This document shows positions 52,180 through 60,562 of a DNA stretch of 64,000 bases, piece after piece. The stretch is from NCBI RefSeq assembly GCF_900105185.1, contig NZ_FNTJ01000001.1, positions 2,252,501 through 2,316,500 of the forward strand. Direction: 5' to 3'. Origin of the DNA: Pseudomonas saponiphila (GTDB lineage Bacteria; Pseudomonadota; Gammaproteobacteria; Pseudomonadales; Pseudomonadaceae). The first letter of the stretch is position 1. Every line of letters begins with the position of its first letter. The position numbers were made by a program, and so were the translations under genes. Below the pieces are notes generated by a model. The model was not told where the DNA came from and made no database searches. It was given only the letters and a program-made list of their open reading frames with translations.

Positions 52180-53571
52180 TCAACGCCGATCCAGCCACAC
52201 CGTCTGCGCGTTGCAGAATTCGCGCACGCCGAAGTGCGACAGCTCGCGCCCGAAGCCGCTTTTCTTCACCCCGCCGAAGGTCACCCGAGGGTCGCTGGCG
52301 CTGTAGCCGTTGATGAACACGCCACCGGTTTCCAGTTCGTCGGTCATCTGCCGGGCCCGCTCCAGGTCCTGGGTGAAGATCGTCGCGGTCAGGCCGAACT
52401 CGCTGTCGTTGGCCAGTGCCAGGGCGTGCTCGGCATCCCGGGCGCTGATGATGGCGGCCACCGGGCCGAACAGTTCCTGCCTGAAGGCGGTCATCTGCTC
52501 GGTGACGTCGGCCAGCACCGTGGGTTGGTAATAGTTGCCGGCGCCTGCGACCTTGTCGCCGCCCAGCAGCAGGGTGGCGCCTTCGGCCAGGGTGGCCTGG
52601 ACCTGCTGGTGCAGCTCATCGCGCAGGTCGAAGCGGGCCATGGGGCCGATGTAGGTGTCGCTCACCAGCGGGTCGCCCATCACCAGGGCGCTGGTGGCTG
52701 CGACGAATTTGCGGGTGAACTCCGCGACCACCCCTTGCTCGATGATCAGGCGCTTGGCGGCGGCGCAGACCTGGCCGGTGTTCTGGTAGCGGCCGATCAC
52801 CGCGGCCTTGACCGCTTCGTCGAGGTCGGCGTCGTTGAGCACGATAAAGGGATCGGAGCCGCCCAGCTCCAGTACGCATTTCTTCAGCGCGGCGCCGGCC
52901 TGGGCGCCGATGGCGATGCCGGCGCGCACGCTGCCGGTCAGGGTCACGGCGGCGATGCGGCGGTCGGCGATGGCGCGGGACACGCCGTCCGGGGTGACGT
53001 TGAGCAGCTCGAACACGCCTTCAGGGAAACCGGCGCGCTGCATGACGTCCAGCAGCAGGTAGGCACTGCCCATGACGTTCGGCGCGTGCTTGAGCACGTA
53101 GGTATTGCCCGCCAGCAGCGCCGGCACCGCGCCGCGCAGCACTTGCCAGATCGGGAAGTTCCACGGCATCACCGCCAGCAGCGGGCCCAGTGGGCGGTAC
53201 TCGATGCGCGCCTTGTTGTTTTCCACCAGGGTCGCTTCCGGGGCCAGCATGGCCGGGCCGTGCTCGGCGTACCACAGGCACAGTTGGGCGCATTTTTCGA
53301 TTTCGCCGCGGGCCTGGGGCAGGGGCTTGCCCATTTCCAGGCTGATCATGCGCGCCATGGCCTCACTGTTGTCCCGCAGGGCTTGAGCCAGGGCGTTCAG
53401 ATGGCTGGCGCGTGCGGCGACGCTCTGGCGTTTCCACTGGGCGAAACCCGCGGCGGCGCGCTCCAGGGTGGCGTCGGTTTCAGCCTCGGACTGGTAGGGG
53501 TAGGCGCCGATCTGCTCGCCGCTGGCCGGGTTGATCGACAAGGCGTGGGTGTGGCTGGAAACAAGGGTCAT
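52180..53571 (-). CDS. sad: Succinate semialdehyde dehydrogenase, Sad/YneI type
   Basis: A 463-residue aldehyde dehydrogenase. The catalytic glutamate is in LELGGSDPFIVL and the cysteine in NTGQVCAAAKR, with GSVRAG in the NAD fold. Sequence and neighbour fit E. coli Sad (YneI), an NAD(P)-linked succinate semialdehyde dehydrogenase used on GABA or putrescine. I use the ATG complementary to 53569-53571; an upstream frame to 53658 overlaps the regulator's promoter. A divergent LysR gene matches the yneI-yneJ pair. Confidence 0.9.
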   Translation of the reverse strand: MTLVSSHTHALSINPASGEQIGAYPYQSEAETDATLERAAAGFAQWKRQSVAARASHLNALAQALRDNSEAMARMISLEMGKPLPQARGEIEKCAQLCLWYAEHGPAMLAPEATLVENNKARIEYRPLGPLLAVMPWNFPIWQVLRGAVPALLAGNTYVLKHAPNVMGSAYLLLDVMQRAGFPEGVFELLNVTPDGVSRAIADRRIAAVTLTGSVRAGIAIGAQAGAALKKCVLELGGSDPFIVLNDADLDEAVKAAVIGRYQNTGQVCAAAKRLIIEQGVVAEFTRKFVAATSALVMGDPLVSDTYIGPMARFDLRDELHQQVQATLAEGATLLLGGDKVAGAGNYYQPTVLADVTEQMTAFRQELFGPVAAIISARDAEHALALANDSEFGLTATIFTQDLERARQMTDELETGGVFINGYSASDPRVTFGGVKKSGFGRELSHFGVREFCNAQTVWLDRR

Positions 53572-53672
53572 GGCACCGTCCTGCTTGGGTGGGAATGACG
53601 GCAGGTTACGGTGCTGGCTCTTTGCTGAAAACTGAATAATATTGAGCAGGTCGTTCACGTTTGGAGAATGTT

Positions 53673-54551
53673 GTGGATCTGGTCCAGTTGGAAATCTTCA
53701 AGGCCGTTGCCGAGCAGGGCAGCATCAGCGCTGCGGCGCAATTGATCCACCGGGTGCCGTCGAACCTGACCACGCGGATCAAGCAACTGGAGCAGGACCT
53801 GGGGGTGGAGCTGTTCATCCGCGAAAAAAGCCGCCTGCGCCTGTCGCCCGCCGGGTGGAACTTCCTCGACTACGCCCGGCGCATTCTCGATCTGGTGGCC
53901 GAGGCGCGCCTGACCGTGGCCGGCGAAGAGCCCCAGGGCCCGTTCGCCCTGGGCTCCCTGGAAAGCACCGCGGCGGTGCGCATCCCGGCCTTGCTCGCGG
54001 CGTACAACCAGCAATACGCCAAGGTCGAGCTGGACCTGTCCACCGGCCCCTCGGGGACCATGATCGAAGGCGTGCTGTCCGGGCGTCTGGTGGCCGCGTT
54101 CGTCGACGGTCCGGTGCGCCACCCGGCCCTGGAAGGGCTGCCGGTGTTCGAGGAAGAGATGGTGCTGATCGCGCCCCTGGGCCACGCCCCCATTACCCGA
54201 GCGCGGGAGGTCAATGGCGAAAGCATCTACGCCTTTCGCGCCAACTGCTCCTACCGCCATCACTTCGAAAGCTGGTTCACCCAGGACGCGGCGGTGCCGG
54301 GCAAGATCCACGAAATGGAGTCCTACCACGGCATGCTGGCCTGCGTCAGCGCCGGCGCCGGGCTGGCGCTGATGCCCCGCAGCATGCTGGAAAGCATGCC
54401 CGGTTGCGCCACGGTGAGCGTCTGGCCGCTGTCGCCGCGTTTTCGTTTCCTGCGCACCTGGCTGGTCTGGCGGCGCGGCACCGTGTCTCAGAGCTTGAGC
54501 AGTTTTGTGAAGTTGCTGGAAGAGCGGGGCGCGGTGCTGGCTGAGATTTGA
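53673..54551 (+). CDS. ptrR: LysR-family regulator of sad (PtrR/YneJ-like)
   Basis: A 292-residue LysR regulator; HTH at residues ~4-62 ([20 protein letters not shown]), effector domain from ~90. GGAG lies six bases before GTG 53673 ([17 protein letters not shown]), so I prefer it to TTG 53661; ATG 53668 is out of frame. It is divergent from sad, 101 bases apart. In E. coli PtrR (YneJ) controls sad and putrescine use; that role is inferred. Confidence 0.85.
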   Translation: MDLVQLEIFKAVAEQGSISAAAQLIHRVPSNLTTRIKQLEQDLGVELFIREKSRLRLSPAGWNFLDYARRILDLVAEARLTVAGEEPQGPFALGSLESTAAVRIPALLAAYNQQYAKVELDLSTGPSGTMIEGVLSGRLVAAFVDGPVRHPALEGLPVFEEEMVLIAPLGHAPITRAREVNGESIYAFRANCSYRHHFESWFTQDAAVPGKIHEMESYHGMLACVSAGAGLALMPRSMLESMPGCATVSVWPLSPRFRFLRTWLVWRRGTVSQSLSSFVKLLEERGAVLAEI

Positions 54552-54563
54552 GGGGAGCGATGT

Positions 54564-55184
54564 TCAACGCCTGCTCAAGGCCAAGCGAGCCGCAAACAGT
54601 ACGAAGATCATCCCTGTGGTGCGGTCCATCCACTGGATCACCTTTTCCCGCTGCAGCACACCCGCCAGGGGCCGGGTGGCGGCAATCAGCAGCAGCGACC
54701 AGACCAGCCCCAGCACCACGTGAATGCTCACCAGGCCAAAGGTCCACAGCACCAGTGGCTGCCCCTGGGGAATGAACTGCGGCAAAAAGGACACATAGAA
54801 AATCCCCACCTTGGGGTTGAGCACGTTGCCCAGCAGGCCCTTGAGAAACCAGTTGGCCCCGGGTTTTTCAGCGGTGCCAGCGGGGGCAAAGGTGCGGCGC
54901 GGGCGCAACAGCATGTTAAGCCCCAGCCAGGCGAGGTAGGCGGCGCCGCAGTACTTCAACAGATTGAAGGCCAGCTCCGACACCGCAATCAGGGCCCCCA
55001 GGCCGAAGGCCACGGCCGCTCCCCAGAGCAGGCAACCGGCGTTGATCCCCAGCGCCGCGCGCAGGGCCTGGCGTTTGCCTTCCACAGTGGCGGTGCGCAG
55101 CACCAGGGCGGTGTCCAGGCCCGGGGTCAGGGTCAGCAGGGTGGCGGCCAGGGTGAAGGCCAGGAGATTCTCGGTGATCGACAT
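54564..55184 (-). CDS. LysE/RhtB family amino-acid exporter
   Basis: A 206-residue, six-helix membrane protein with the family start LLAFTLAATLLTLTPGLDTA and the re-entrant AALGINAGCLLWG, then KGLLGNVLNPKVGIFYVSFLPQF. Such proteins export amino acids or homoserine derivatives. It is convergent with ptrR (12-base gap). Substrate cannot be told. Confidence 0.9.
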   Translation of the reverse strand: MSITENLLAFTLAATLLTLTPGLDTALVLRTATVEGKRQALRAALGINAGCLLWGAAVAFGLGALIAVSELAFNLLKYCGAAYLAWLGLNMLLRPRRTFAPAGTAEKPGANWFLKGLLGNVLNPKVGIFYVSFLPQFIPQGQPLVLWTFGLVSIHVVLGLVWSLLLIAATRPLAGVLQREKVIQWMDRTTGMIFVLFAARLALSRR

Positions 55185-55284
55185 GGGGCAGGTTTCGACG
55201 TGAGGTTGCGGGCAGGTTAACAGGCCACGTGCATCGCCGCTTGTGCTGTTTCAAGCACCGGGCGAGTCCTGACTGAAACGCCGA

Positions 55285-56043
55285 TCAGCCATAGAGTTCG
55301 GCCAGTTTGAAGGCCCAATCAGCGCTCAGCGCGATGACCTCCAACAGCATGTGCAGCAGTATCGGGACCGACACTGCGCCACTGGCTATGCGCGCGATAG
55401 CAAGCACACAGCCACAGGCAAAGAGCAGTGCGATGGACGTCCAGTTGTCGTACTGGGTGTGGACCCCGGCAAAAATGGCCGACGTCGCGATCACGGCAAT
55501 CCATTTCCAGAGCTGGCTGCTCTCATACGGAAACAGCCGCAGCAGGTAATGGCGGAAATACAGTTCTTCGAGAATCGGTGGCAGCACAATCAGTGAGGCG
55601 ACTTTGATCAGGGTTTGCCGAGTGTCGAGCCCCGTCAGCAATTCGTTCATGAATGCTTCTTGAGGCAGCGAAATAAACATGATGATGACGCCACACAGGG
55701 CATAGAGCGCGATGAGAGATAGCGCGCCCATTTTTAATGGCTGGATGAATGTTCGCCCGCGCAACTGCGCGGCCAGGCCGGAACGGTACTGGATGGCGAA
55801 CAGGATGGACAGGGAGAGGGCGGCAGCGCCACTGATGATGACGAACACCAGATAACTCTGCATCACGGTCGGCATCAGCAGGATGCCGGGTACTCCCGAC
55901 AGGATGTACAACAGGGTCGCCAGAATGAACAGGCCGACCCTGGGAAAGAACCGGTAGGTAGAACGCTCAGGGGCGCAGACCCCAGGCGGGGAAAACAGAT
56001 GAGTCACAGTCACTCCATGAATGTGGGATAAGCGGGGCGGCAT
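55285..56043 (-). CDS. CPBP (CAAX/bacteriocin-processing) membrane metalloprotease
   Basis: A 252-residue protein with about seven hydrophobic helices and the CPBP/Abi motifs: EELYFRHYL (Glu159, Glu160, Arg164), FAGVHTQYDNW (His195), and LLHMLLE (His231), where the usual Asn four residues on is Glu235. Relatives process prenylated or small peptides, or give bacteriocin immunity. A later GTG start (codon 13) with GGAG is possible. No peptide substrate gene is seen next to it. Confidence 0.85.
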   Translation of the reverse strand: MPPRLSHIHGVTVTHLFSPPGVCAPERSTYRFFPRVGLFILATLLYILSGVPGILLMPTVMQSYLVFVIISGAAALSLSILFAIQYRSGLAAQLRGRTFIQPLKMGALSLIALYALCGVIIMFISLPQEAFMNELLTGLDTRQTLIKVASLIVLPPILEELYFRHYLLRLFPYESSQLWKWIAVIATSAIFAGVHTQYDNWTSIALLFACGCVLAIARIASGAVSVPILLHMLLEVIALSADWAFKLAELYG

Positions 56044-56100
56044 AGTGCCACTGTCGGCGGTCGCCGGGAACCGCTTTCAGATGGCACTTGCAAAGGATAT

Positions 56101-56784
56101 TCAGCCTTTGCGCTTGACCAGCGCCAGGTACACCCCCGAGCCTTTCCCGGGTTCGATGTAGTTCGCGCCGTCCAGGTCGGCTATCCGGGTTGGTCTTATC
56201 TCCAGTTCCAGCTCCGGCGCGCCTTCGTACCATTCGTTGTTGTCGTTCAGTCCTCTTTCGAAGGCATCGAGAAATGCCTGGCAACTGTCGAACTGGCCAT
56301 AGCTGTAGTTGCCTTGCTGGTCGCTGTAAAAGCGTGAGTAGCTCAGCAGCACGATGCCCCAGCGCTCGATGCGCTCACCGGGACTGGTGCGGGGGATCTG
56401 CTTGACCAGGTCCTTGCGGATTTCCCAGGTCTTGTAATAGGCATTCTTGTTGTTGTGCACCACCTTGAACTCGATGGCGGTCGAGGGCTGTTCGCCGTAG
56501 CTGTCCTCGACCCAGATATCCACCTTGCGTCGTTCTGCGGCGATCAGCCAGCGCGGCACGTTGCTGCGCGCAACGCTGATGTTGCAGGGGCGATAGTCGT
56601 CGCGTTGATCCAGCAGGCCGCCGAGATCGAATTGTTCGCGGTGGATGTCCAGCAATGCCGCCGACTCCAGGCTCAGCCACAGCTCCGGAGCGGTGGTGAC
56701 CATGATGGATTTGAGGATGCGCTGGCGTTCGTCTTTTTTCAGGTGATTGAGCAGCAGCTCGGTAAAGCCGGGAACAAAGGACAT
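56101..56784 (-). CDS. Hypothetical protein with a possible PD-(D/E)XK core
   Basis: A 227-residue soluble protein; AAGGAGATCCC precedes its ATG. The stretch KVDIWVEDS (Asp89) followed by AIEFKVVHN (Glu105, Lys107), after a helix with Glu40, matches the order of a PD-(D/E)XK nuclease core (E...D...ExK). The rest, with KTWEIRKDLVKQIPR, is not recognised. Function is open: it could be a nuclease-fold protein without activity. It lies between the CPBP protease and a REP doublet. Confidence 0.65.
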   Translation of the reverse strand: MSFVPGFTELLLNHLKKDERQRILKSIMVTTAPELWLSLESAALLDIHREQFDLGGLLDQRDDYRPCNISVARSNVPRWLIAAERRKVDIWVEDSYGEQPSTAIEFKVVHNNKNAYYKTWEIRKDLVKQIPRTSPGERIERWGIVLLSYSRFYSDQQGNYSYGQFDSCQAFLDAFERGLNDNNEWYEGAPELELEIRPTRIADLDGANYIEPGKGSGVYLALVKRKG

Positions 56785-56836
56785 GGGATCTCCTTATCAG
56801 GTCCGAATAGGTGGAGCTGTGAGGTGGATGCCTATC

Positions 56837-56936
56837 TGTAGGAGCGAGCTTGCTCGCGATGGCTTCGACAGCGCTGCAGGTTCCCTGTGAGCGCGGGTTA
56901 TCGTTGAGGTTCTTCGCGAGCAAGCTCGCTCCTACA
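56837..56936. repeat. REP doublet, second sequence class
   Basis: TGTAGGAGCGAGCTTGCTCGCGA (56837-56859) faces TCGCGAGCAAGCTCGCTCCTACA ending at 56936. The core (GCGAGCTTGCTCGC) differs from the GCCGGCTTGCCGGC class seen elsewhere, so at least two REP groups coexist. Confidence 0.88.
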
Positions 56937-56950
56937 GGGGCCGCCGGTGT

Positions 56951-57979
56951 TCAGTATGGGCCGCGAGGTTCAGGGATGCCCAGTTGCTGTTGCCGGGCCT
57001 CGATCTGTTGGTCCACGGCGCGTTTGCCGCTGTGCAGCTTCAGGTGCTGCACGCTGGCCGGCAGTTGTGTGTCGAGCAGGGTCAGCAGATCTATCTGTGG
57101 GGTCTTGATCAGGCGCAGGTCGGCGATGGTCGAGCTGTGCAGGTGGTTGATCGCTCCCAGGTTCTTCAGGTTGATCAGGCTCAGCTTGCGCAGCTGCGGC
57201 GCACCGCCGAGGTCCAGTTGGCCGAGTTGCGCCTGGTCCTCGATCTTCAGCACTTCAAGCTGTGGAAAGCCGTCCAGGTCCAGGCGGTTGAGGCCGCGGA
57301 CCCGCAGGATGTCCAGTTCCTTAACGTGCGGGTTGCGCAGTTCCGGCATGCCCTCGCGGCTGCCGAAGCTCACCGACAGGCTGTGCAGGCCGGACATGCC
57401 GGCCACCATGCCCAGGGGCGTCTTGGCCGGCATGCGGTGCAGGTCCAGGTGGCTGATGCCCGGGCATTGGCTGAGCACGTCCAGGTGATGGCTTTGCACA
57501 CTGAGGGACAGGGTGTGCAGCTCGGGCATGGCGGCCAGCGGTGCCAGGTCGATGGCGGGGCCCTTGTCCAGGGAGAGCCGCAGTTGTTGCAGGTGCTTGA
57601 GGTTGCGCAGGGCCAGCAGCCCGGGCAGGTTGGCGCTGATCACCTGCAGGGCAAATTCCCGAAGCAGGGGCAGGCTGCCAATAGCCTCGTAATGCTCCAG
57701 GGCATCGAGGCAATCCAGGCTCAGGGACTGGACATGGGGCAGGGCCAGCAACACCCGGGCATCGAACGCGCTACCCGGGTAATGGCTATAGAAACGCACA
57801 TTAAGGCGCTCGCCGAAACGGGCGCAGAGTGTGTCGAGCTGACTCAGCAGTTCGCCGTCGTACTGTTCGGCCTTGGCGAACTGGACGATGACCTGGGCCT
57901 GGTCATCGGCCTCCAGGCGGGCGCTAACCTGCGGTTCCAGGTCGGCTTGGCTGGGGGCTTGAATTCGATGGGGAAACAT
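56951..57979 (-). CDS. Leucine-rich-repeat-like cytoplasmic protein
   Basis: A 342-residue protein with irregular leucine-rich repeats of ~22-25 residues over residues ~75-315, such as LPHVQSLSLDCLDAL, LKHLQQLRLSLDKG, MPELHTLSLSVQSH, CPGISHLDLHRMP and APQLRKLSLINLKN. No signal peptide, membrane helix or catalytic domain (no E3-ligase NEL segment) is seen. AAGGA precedes the ATG. Probably a binding protein; partner unknown. Confidence 0.72.
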   Translation of the reverse strand: MFPHRIQAPSQADLEPQVSARLEADDQAQVIVQFAKAEQYDGELLSQLDTLCARFGERLNVRFYSHYPGSAFDARVLLALPHVQSLSLDCLDALEHYEAIGSLPLLREFALQVISANLPGLLALRNLKHLQQLRLSLDKGPAIDLAPLAAMPELHTLSLSVQSHHLDVLSQCPGISHLDLHRMPAKTPLGMVAGMSGLHSLSVSFGSREGMPELRNPHVKELDILRVRGLNRLDLDGFPQLEVLKIEDQAQLGQLDLGGAPQLRKLSLINLKNLGAINHLHSSTIADLRLIKTPQIDLLTLLDTQLPASVQHLKLHSGKRAVDQQIEARQQQLGIPEPRGPY

Positions 57980-58050
57980 CAGCGGTCCTTGATGATTTTC
58001 GCCGCGGCATCATGCCATTGCGCAATCCTCACGGCCATCGACCCGGCCAA

Positions 58051-58069
58051 CTGCCGGGCCGCCCGGCAG
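58051..58069 (-). terminator. Hairpin after the symporter-like gene
   Basis: CTGCCGGG / CCCGGCAG, an 8-bp stem with a 3-base loop, 7 bases after the stop at 58076. No U-tract, so weak. Confidence 0.4.
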
Positions 58070-58075
58070 CCAAGG

Positions 58076-59074
58076 TCATGGGTCGACCTGGCCCATCAGT
58101 TCGGCCACCGATTCCGGGCGCTTGGCATAACGCTGGGCCAGTACCGCGCAGACCATCAGCTGGATCTGGTGGAACAGCATCAAGGGCAAAATCAGCACGC
58201 CCAGGGTGCTGCCGGCGAACAGCACCTGGGCCATGGGCACGCCGGTGGCCAGGCTCTTTTTCGAGCCGCAGAACAAGATGGTGATGCGGTCTTCCTGATT
58301 GAAACCGAACAGCTTGCCGAGAAAGCTCGACGCCAGCAGCACCAGCGCCAGGAGGATGCAGCAGGCCACCACCAGACCGCCCAGTTCCCATAGCGGGATC
58401 TGATGCCAGATGCCTTCATTCACCGCCTCGCTGAAGGCGCCATAGACCACCAGCAGGATCGAGCCCTGGTCGACGAAGCGCAGCCAGTTCTTGTTGCGCC
58501 CGACCCAGGCGCCGATCCAGCGCCGGGCGATCTGCCCCGCGATGAACGGCAGCAGCAGTTGCACGCTGATCTTGATGATCGCATCCAGGGTCGAGCCGCC
58601 ATCGCCGTGTACGTTCAGCAACAGGGTCACCAACAGCGGAGTGAGGAAGATCCCGAACAGGCTCGACGCCGCAGCGCTGCAGATGGCCGCCGGAATGTTG
58701 CCCCGGGCCAGGGAGGTGAAGGCGATCGCCGATTGCACCGTGGCCGGCAGGGCGCACAGGTAGAGCATGCCCAGGTACAGGTCGTGGCCCACCAGCGGCG
58801 ACAGCAGCGGCTTGAGCGCCAGGCCCAGCAGCGGGAAGAGGATGAAGGTCAGGCTGAACACCAGCAGGTGCAGGCGCCAGTGGCCGGCCCCGGCAATGAT
58901 CGCCTCGCGCGAGAGCTTGGCGCCATGCAGGAAGAACAGCAGGCCGATGGCGAGGTTGGTCAGCCAGCCGAAGCCCACCGCGACCGCGCCGCTGGCGGGT
59001 AGCAGGCTGGCCAGCAGCACCACGCCGATCAGGGTCAGGGTGAAGTTGTCGGGCAAAAGACGGGAGCGAGTCAT
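58076..59074 (-). CDS. Bile acid:sodium symporter-like transporter (YfeH type)
   Basis: A 332-residue membrane protein with about ten helices, of the SBF-like group in the BASS superfamily: GLLFFLHGAKLSREAI near residue 45, LCALPATVQSAIAFTSLARG, and FCGSKKSLATGVPMAQVLF. Substrates of this branch are poorly known; bile acids are unlikely in a soil organism. The divergent AraC-type regulator 85 bases away may control it. Confidence 0.87.
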   Translation of the reverse strand: MTRSRLLPDNFTLTLIGVVLLASLLPASGAVAVGFGWLTNLAIGLLFFLHGAKLSREAIIAGAGHWRLHLLVFSLTFILFPLLGLALKPLLSPLVGHDLYLGMLYLCALPATVQSAIAFTSLARGNIPAAICSAAASSLFGIFLTPLLVTLLLNVHGDGGSTLDAIIKISVQLLLPFIAGQIARRWIGAWVGRNKNWLRFVDQGSILLVVYGAFSEAVNEGIWHQIPLWELGGLVVACCILLALVLLASSFLGKLFGFNQEDRITILFCGSKKSLATGVPMAQVLFAGSTLGVLILPLMLFHQIQLMVCAVLAQRYAKRPESVAELMGQVDP

Positions 59075-59159
59075 AGCGGTTTCATCCGGGGGTTGCCAAG
59101 TGCAGTGGGGCGACTCTAACGTGGCTGCGCTTTACCGACTAACGCCAAGGAGCCCATTA

Positions 59160-59957
59160 ATGCCGCCTAAAGGACATGAAAAGATCGTCCGCCGCAGTAT
59201 TCCCGGGCTGCCGAGCCTGCCGCGACCGGTGTACGGGCGCACCGAATCCTTGCCCAACCGGGCCCTGACCCGGCGCCACAGCCACCCCTGGGTGCAATTG
59301 TCCTATGCGATCCAGGGCGTGCTGGAGATCCAGACCCTTGGCGGACGCTTTGTCGCCCCGCCGCAGCGCGCGGTGTGGATTCCCGCCGGGGTGCCGCACC
59401 GGGTGTTCAGCTCGCCCCGCACCGAGATGCGCAGCCTGTACCTGGATTGCAGCGTCACCGCCTGGGCCGCCACCGACAGCTGCCAGGTGCTGGCGGTCAG
59501 CAGCCTGCTGCGCGAGCTGATCCGCGCCTTCAGCGAGTTGCCGGTGGAGTATGTCGAGGACAGCGCCGACGGGCGCCTGGCCCAGGTGCTGCTGGACCAG
59601 CTGGCCGCCGCGCCGCAACTGGACCTGATGCTGCCGCTGCCGCTGGATGCGCGCCTGCGCACGATCTACCGCAGCCTGCAGGCACATCCGGAGCAGGCGA
59701 CCACCCTGGGCCAGTGGAGCCAGAAGCTCGGGGTCACGGAGAAGACCCTCAGTCGCCTGTTTCTCAGGGATACCGGGCTGACCTTTCGCGCCTGGCGCCA
59801 GCGCCTGCGTCTGCTCGGCGCGCTGACCCCGCTGGAGCAGGGCGAGCGGGTCACCGATGTGGCCCTGGCCTGCGGCTATGACTCGACCTCGGCGTTCATC
59901 GCCGCGTTTCGCCAGCAGTTCGATGCCACACCGGGTGAATTCTTCCGTGATTTATGA
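59160..59957 (+). CDS. AraC-family regulator with N-terminal cupin
   Basis: A 265-residue regulator. The cupin domain has RRHSHPWVQLSYAIQGVLEI and VWIPAGVPHRV (residues ~40-85); the AraC HTH pair is in TLGQWSQKLGVTEKTLSRLF and VTDVALACGYDSTSAFIAAF. AAGGAG lies before ATG 59160; the frame is open from 58767 but runs over the transporter's promoter and gene. It is divergent from the symporter-like gene, which is its likely target. Similar to NimR-type regulators. Confidence 0.88.
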   Translation: MPPKGHEKIVRRSIPGLPSLPRPVYGRTESLPNRALTRRHSHPWVQLSYAIQGVLEIQTLGGRFVAPPQRAVWIPAGVPHRVFSSPRTEMRSLYLDCSVTAWAATDSCQVLAVSSLLRELIRAFSELPVEYVEDSADGRLAQVLLDQLAAAPQLDLMLPLPLDARLRTIYRSLQAHPEQATTLGQWSQKLGVTEKTLSRLFLRDTGLTFRAWRQRLRLLGALTPLEQGERVTDVALACGYDSTSAFIAAFRQQFDATPGEFFRDL

Positions 59958-59975
59958 CGGCACGGCCACCGAATC

Positions 59976-60099
59976 CTGTAGCCGCTTCCGCAGGCTGCGA
60001 ATGTGTGGCGAAGCAACCGCAGGGCAGGCGTCGAGGATTGTCAGGAAGCGGGTAGGGGGCTGCTGCGCAGCCCATCGCAGCCTGCGGCAGCGGCTACAG
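59976..60099. repeat. REP-like doublet, third sequence class
   Basis: CTGTAGCCGCTTCCGCAGGC (from 59976, 25-base arm) faces GCCTGCGGCAGCGGCTACAG ending at 60099, between the convergent AraC gene and the signalling operon. A lone arm of this class (TGTAGCTGCTGCCGCAG) is at about 40920. Confidence 0.82.
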
Positions 60100-60109
60100 A
60101 GTGCGGTCC

Positions 60110-60562
60110 TCAGGTTCTTGATGGGCGCAGCAGTTCGATCTGCTCCGGCGGCACCAGGGTGCGCAGCCTTTTGTACAAGGCCCGGGTTTCCAGCAGGTTC
60201 CAGATCCGCAGCAGGGTTTCCAGGGCGTCCAGCGGCTTGCTGATGAAGTCCCGCGCGCCCAGGGCCAGGGCCCGCAGGCGGGTGTCGCGGGTGGCGTCGG
60301 CAGTGAGCACCAGGATCGGCAGGTAGTCGTGGGCCGGGATCCGCCGATTGAGCTGTTCGAGCACGGCAAAGCCATCGAACTCGGGCATGTGCAGATCGAG
60401 GATCACCAGGTCCGGCTCGAAGCTGTTGAACAGCTCCAGGGTGCGCAAGGGCTGGGTGCTGCTCAGGACGTTGTGCAGGCCTTCGCGGGCCAGCAGCTGC
60501 TCCATCAGGTCAAGGTTGGGGCGCTGGTCATCGATGATGAGGATGCGCATATCGGCACTCAT
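60110..60562 (-). CDS. Stand-alone receiver (CheY-like) response regulator
   Basis: A 150-residue receiver domain with no output domain. The acidic pair is Asp11/Asp12, the phospho-acceptor is Asp56 (LVILDLHMPEFDG), then Thr in LVLTADAT and Lys in FISKPLD. A ~25-residue tail follows. It is last in a four-gene operon and overlaps the hybrid kinase by ATGA, so it is likely its phosphorelay output or a shuttle. Confidence 0.92.
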   Translation of the reverse strand: MSADMRILIIDDQRPNLDLMEQLLAREGLHNVLSSTQPLRTLELFNSFEPDLVILDLHMPEFDGFAVLEQLNRRIPAHDYLPILVLTADATRDTRLRALALGARDFISKPLDALETLLRIWNLLETRALYKRLRTLVPPEQIELLRPSRT

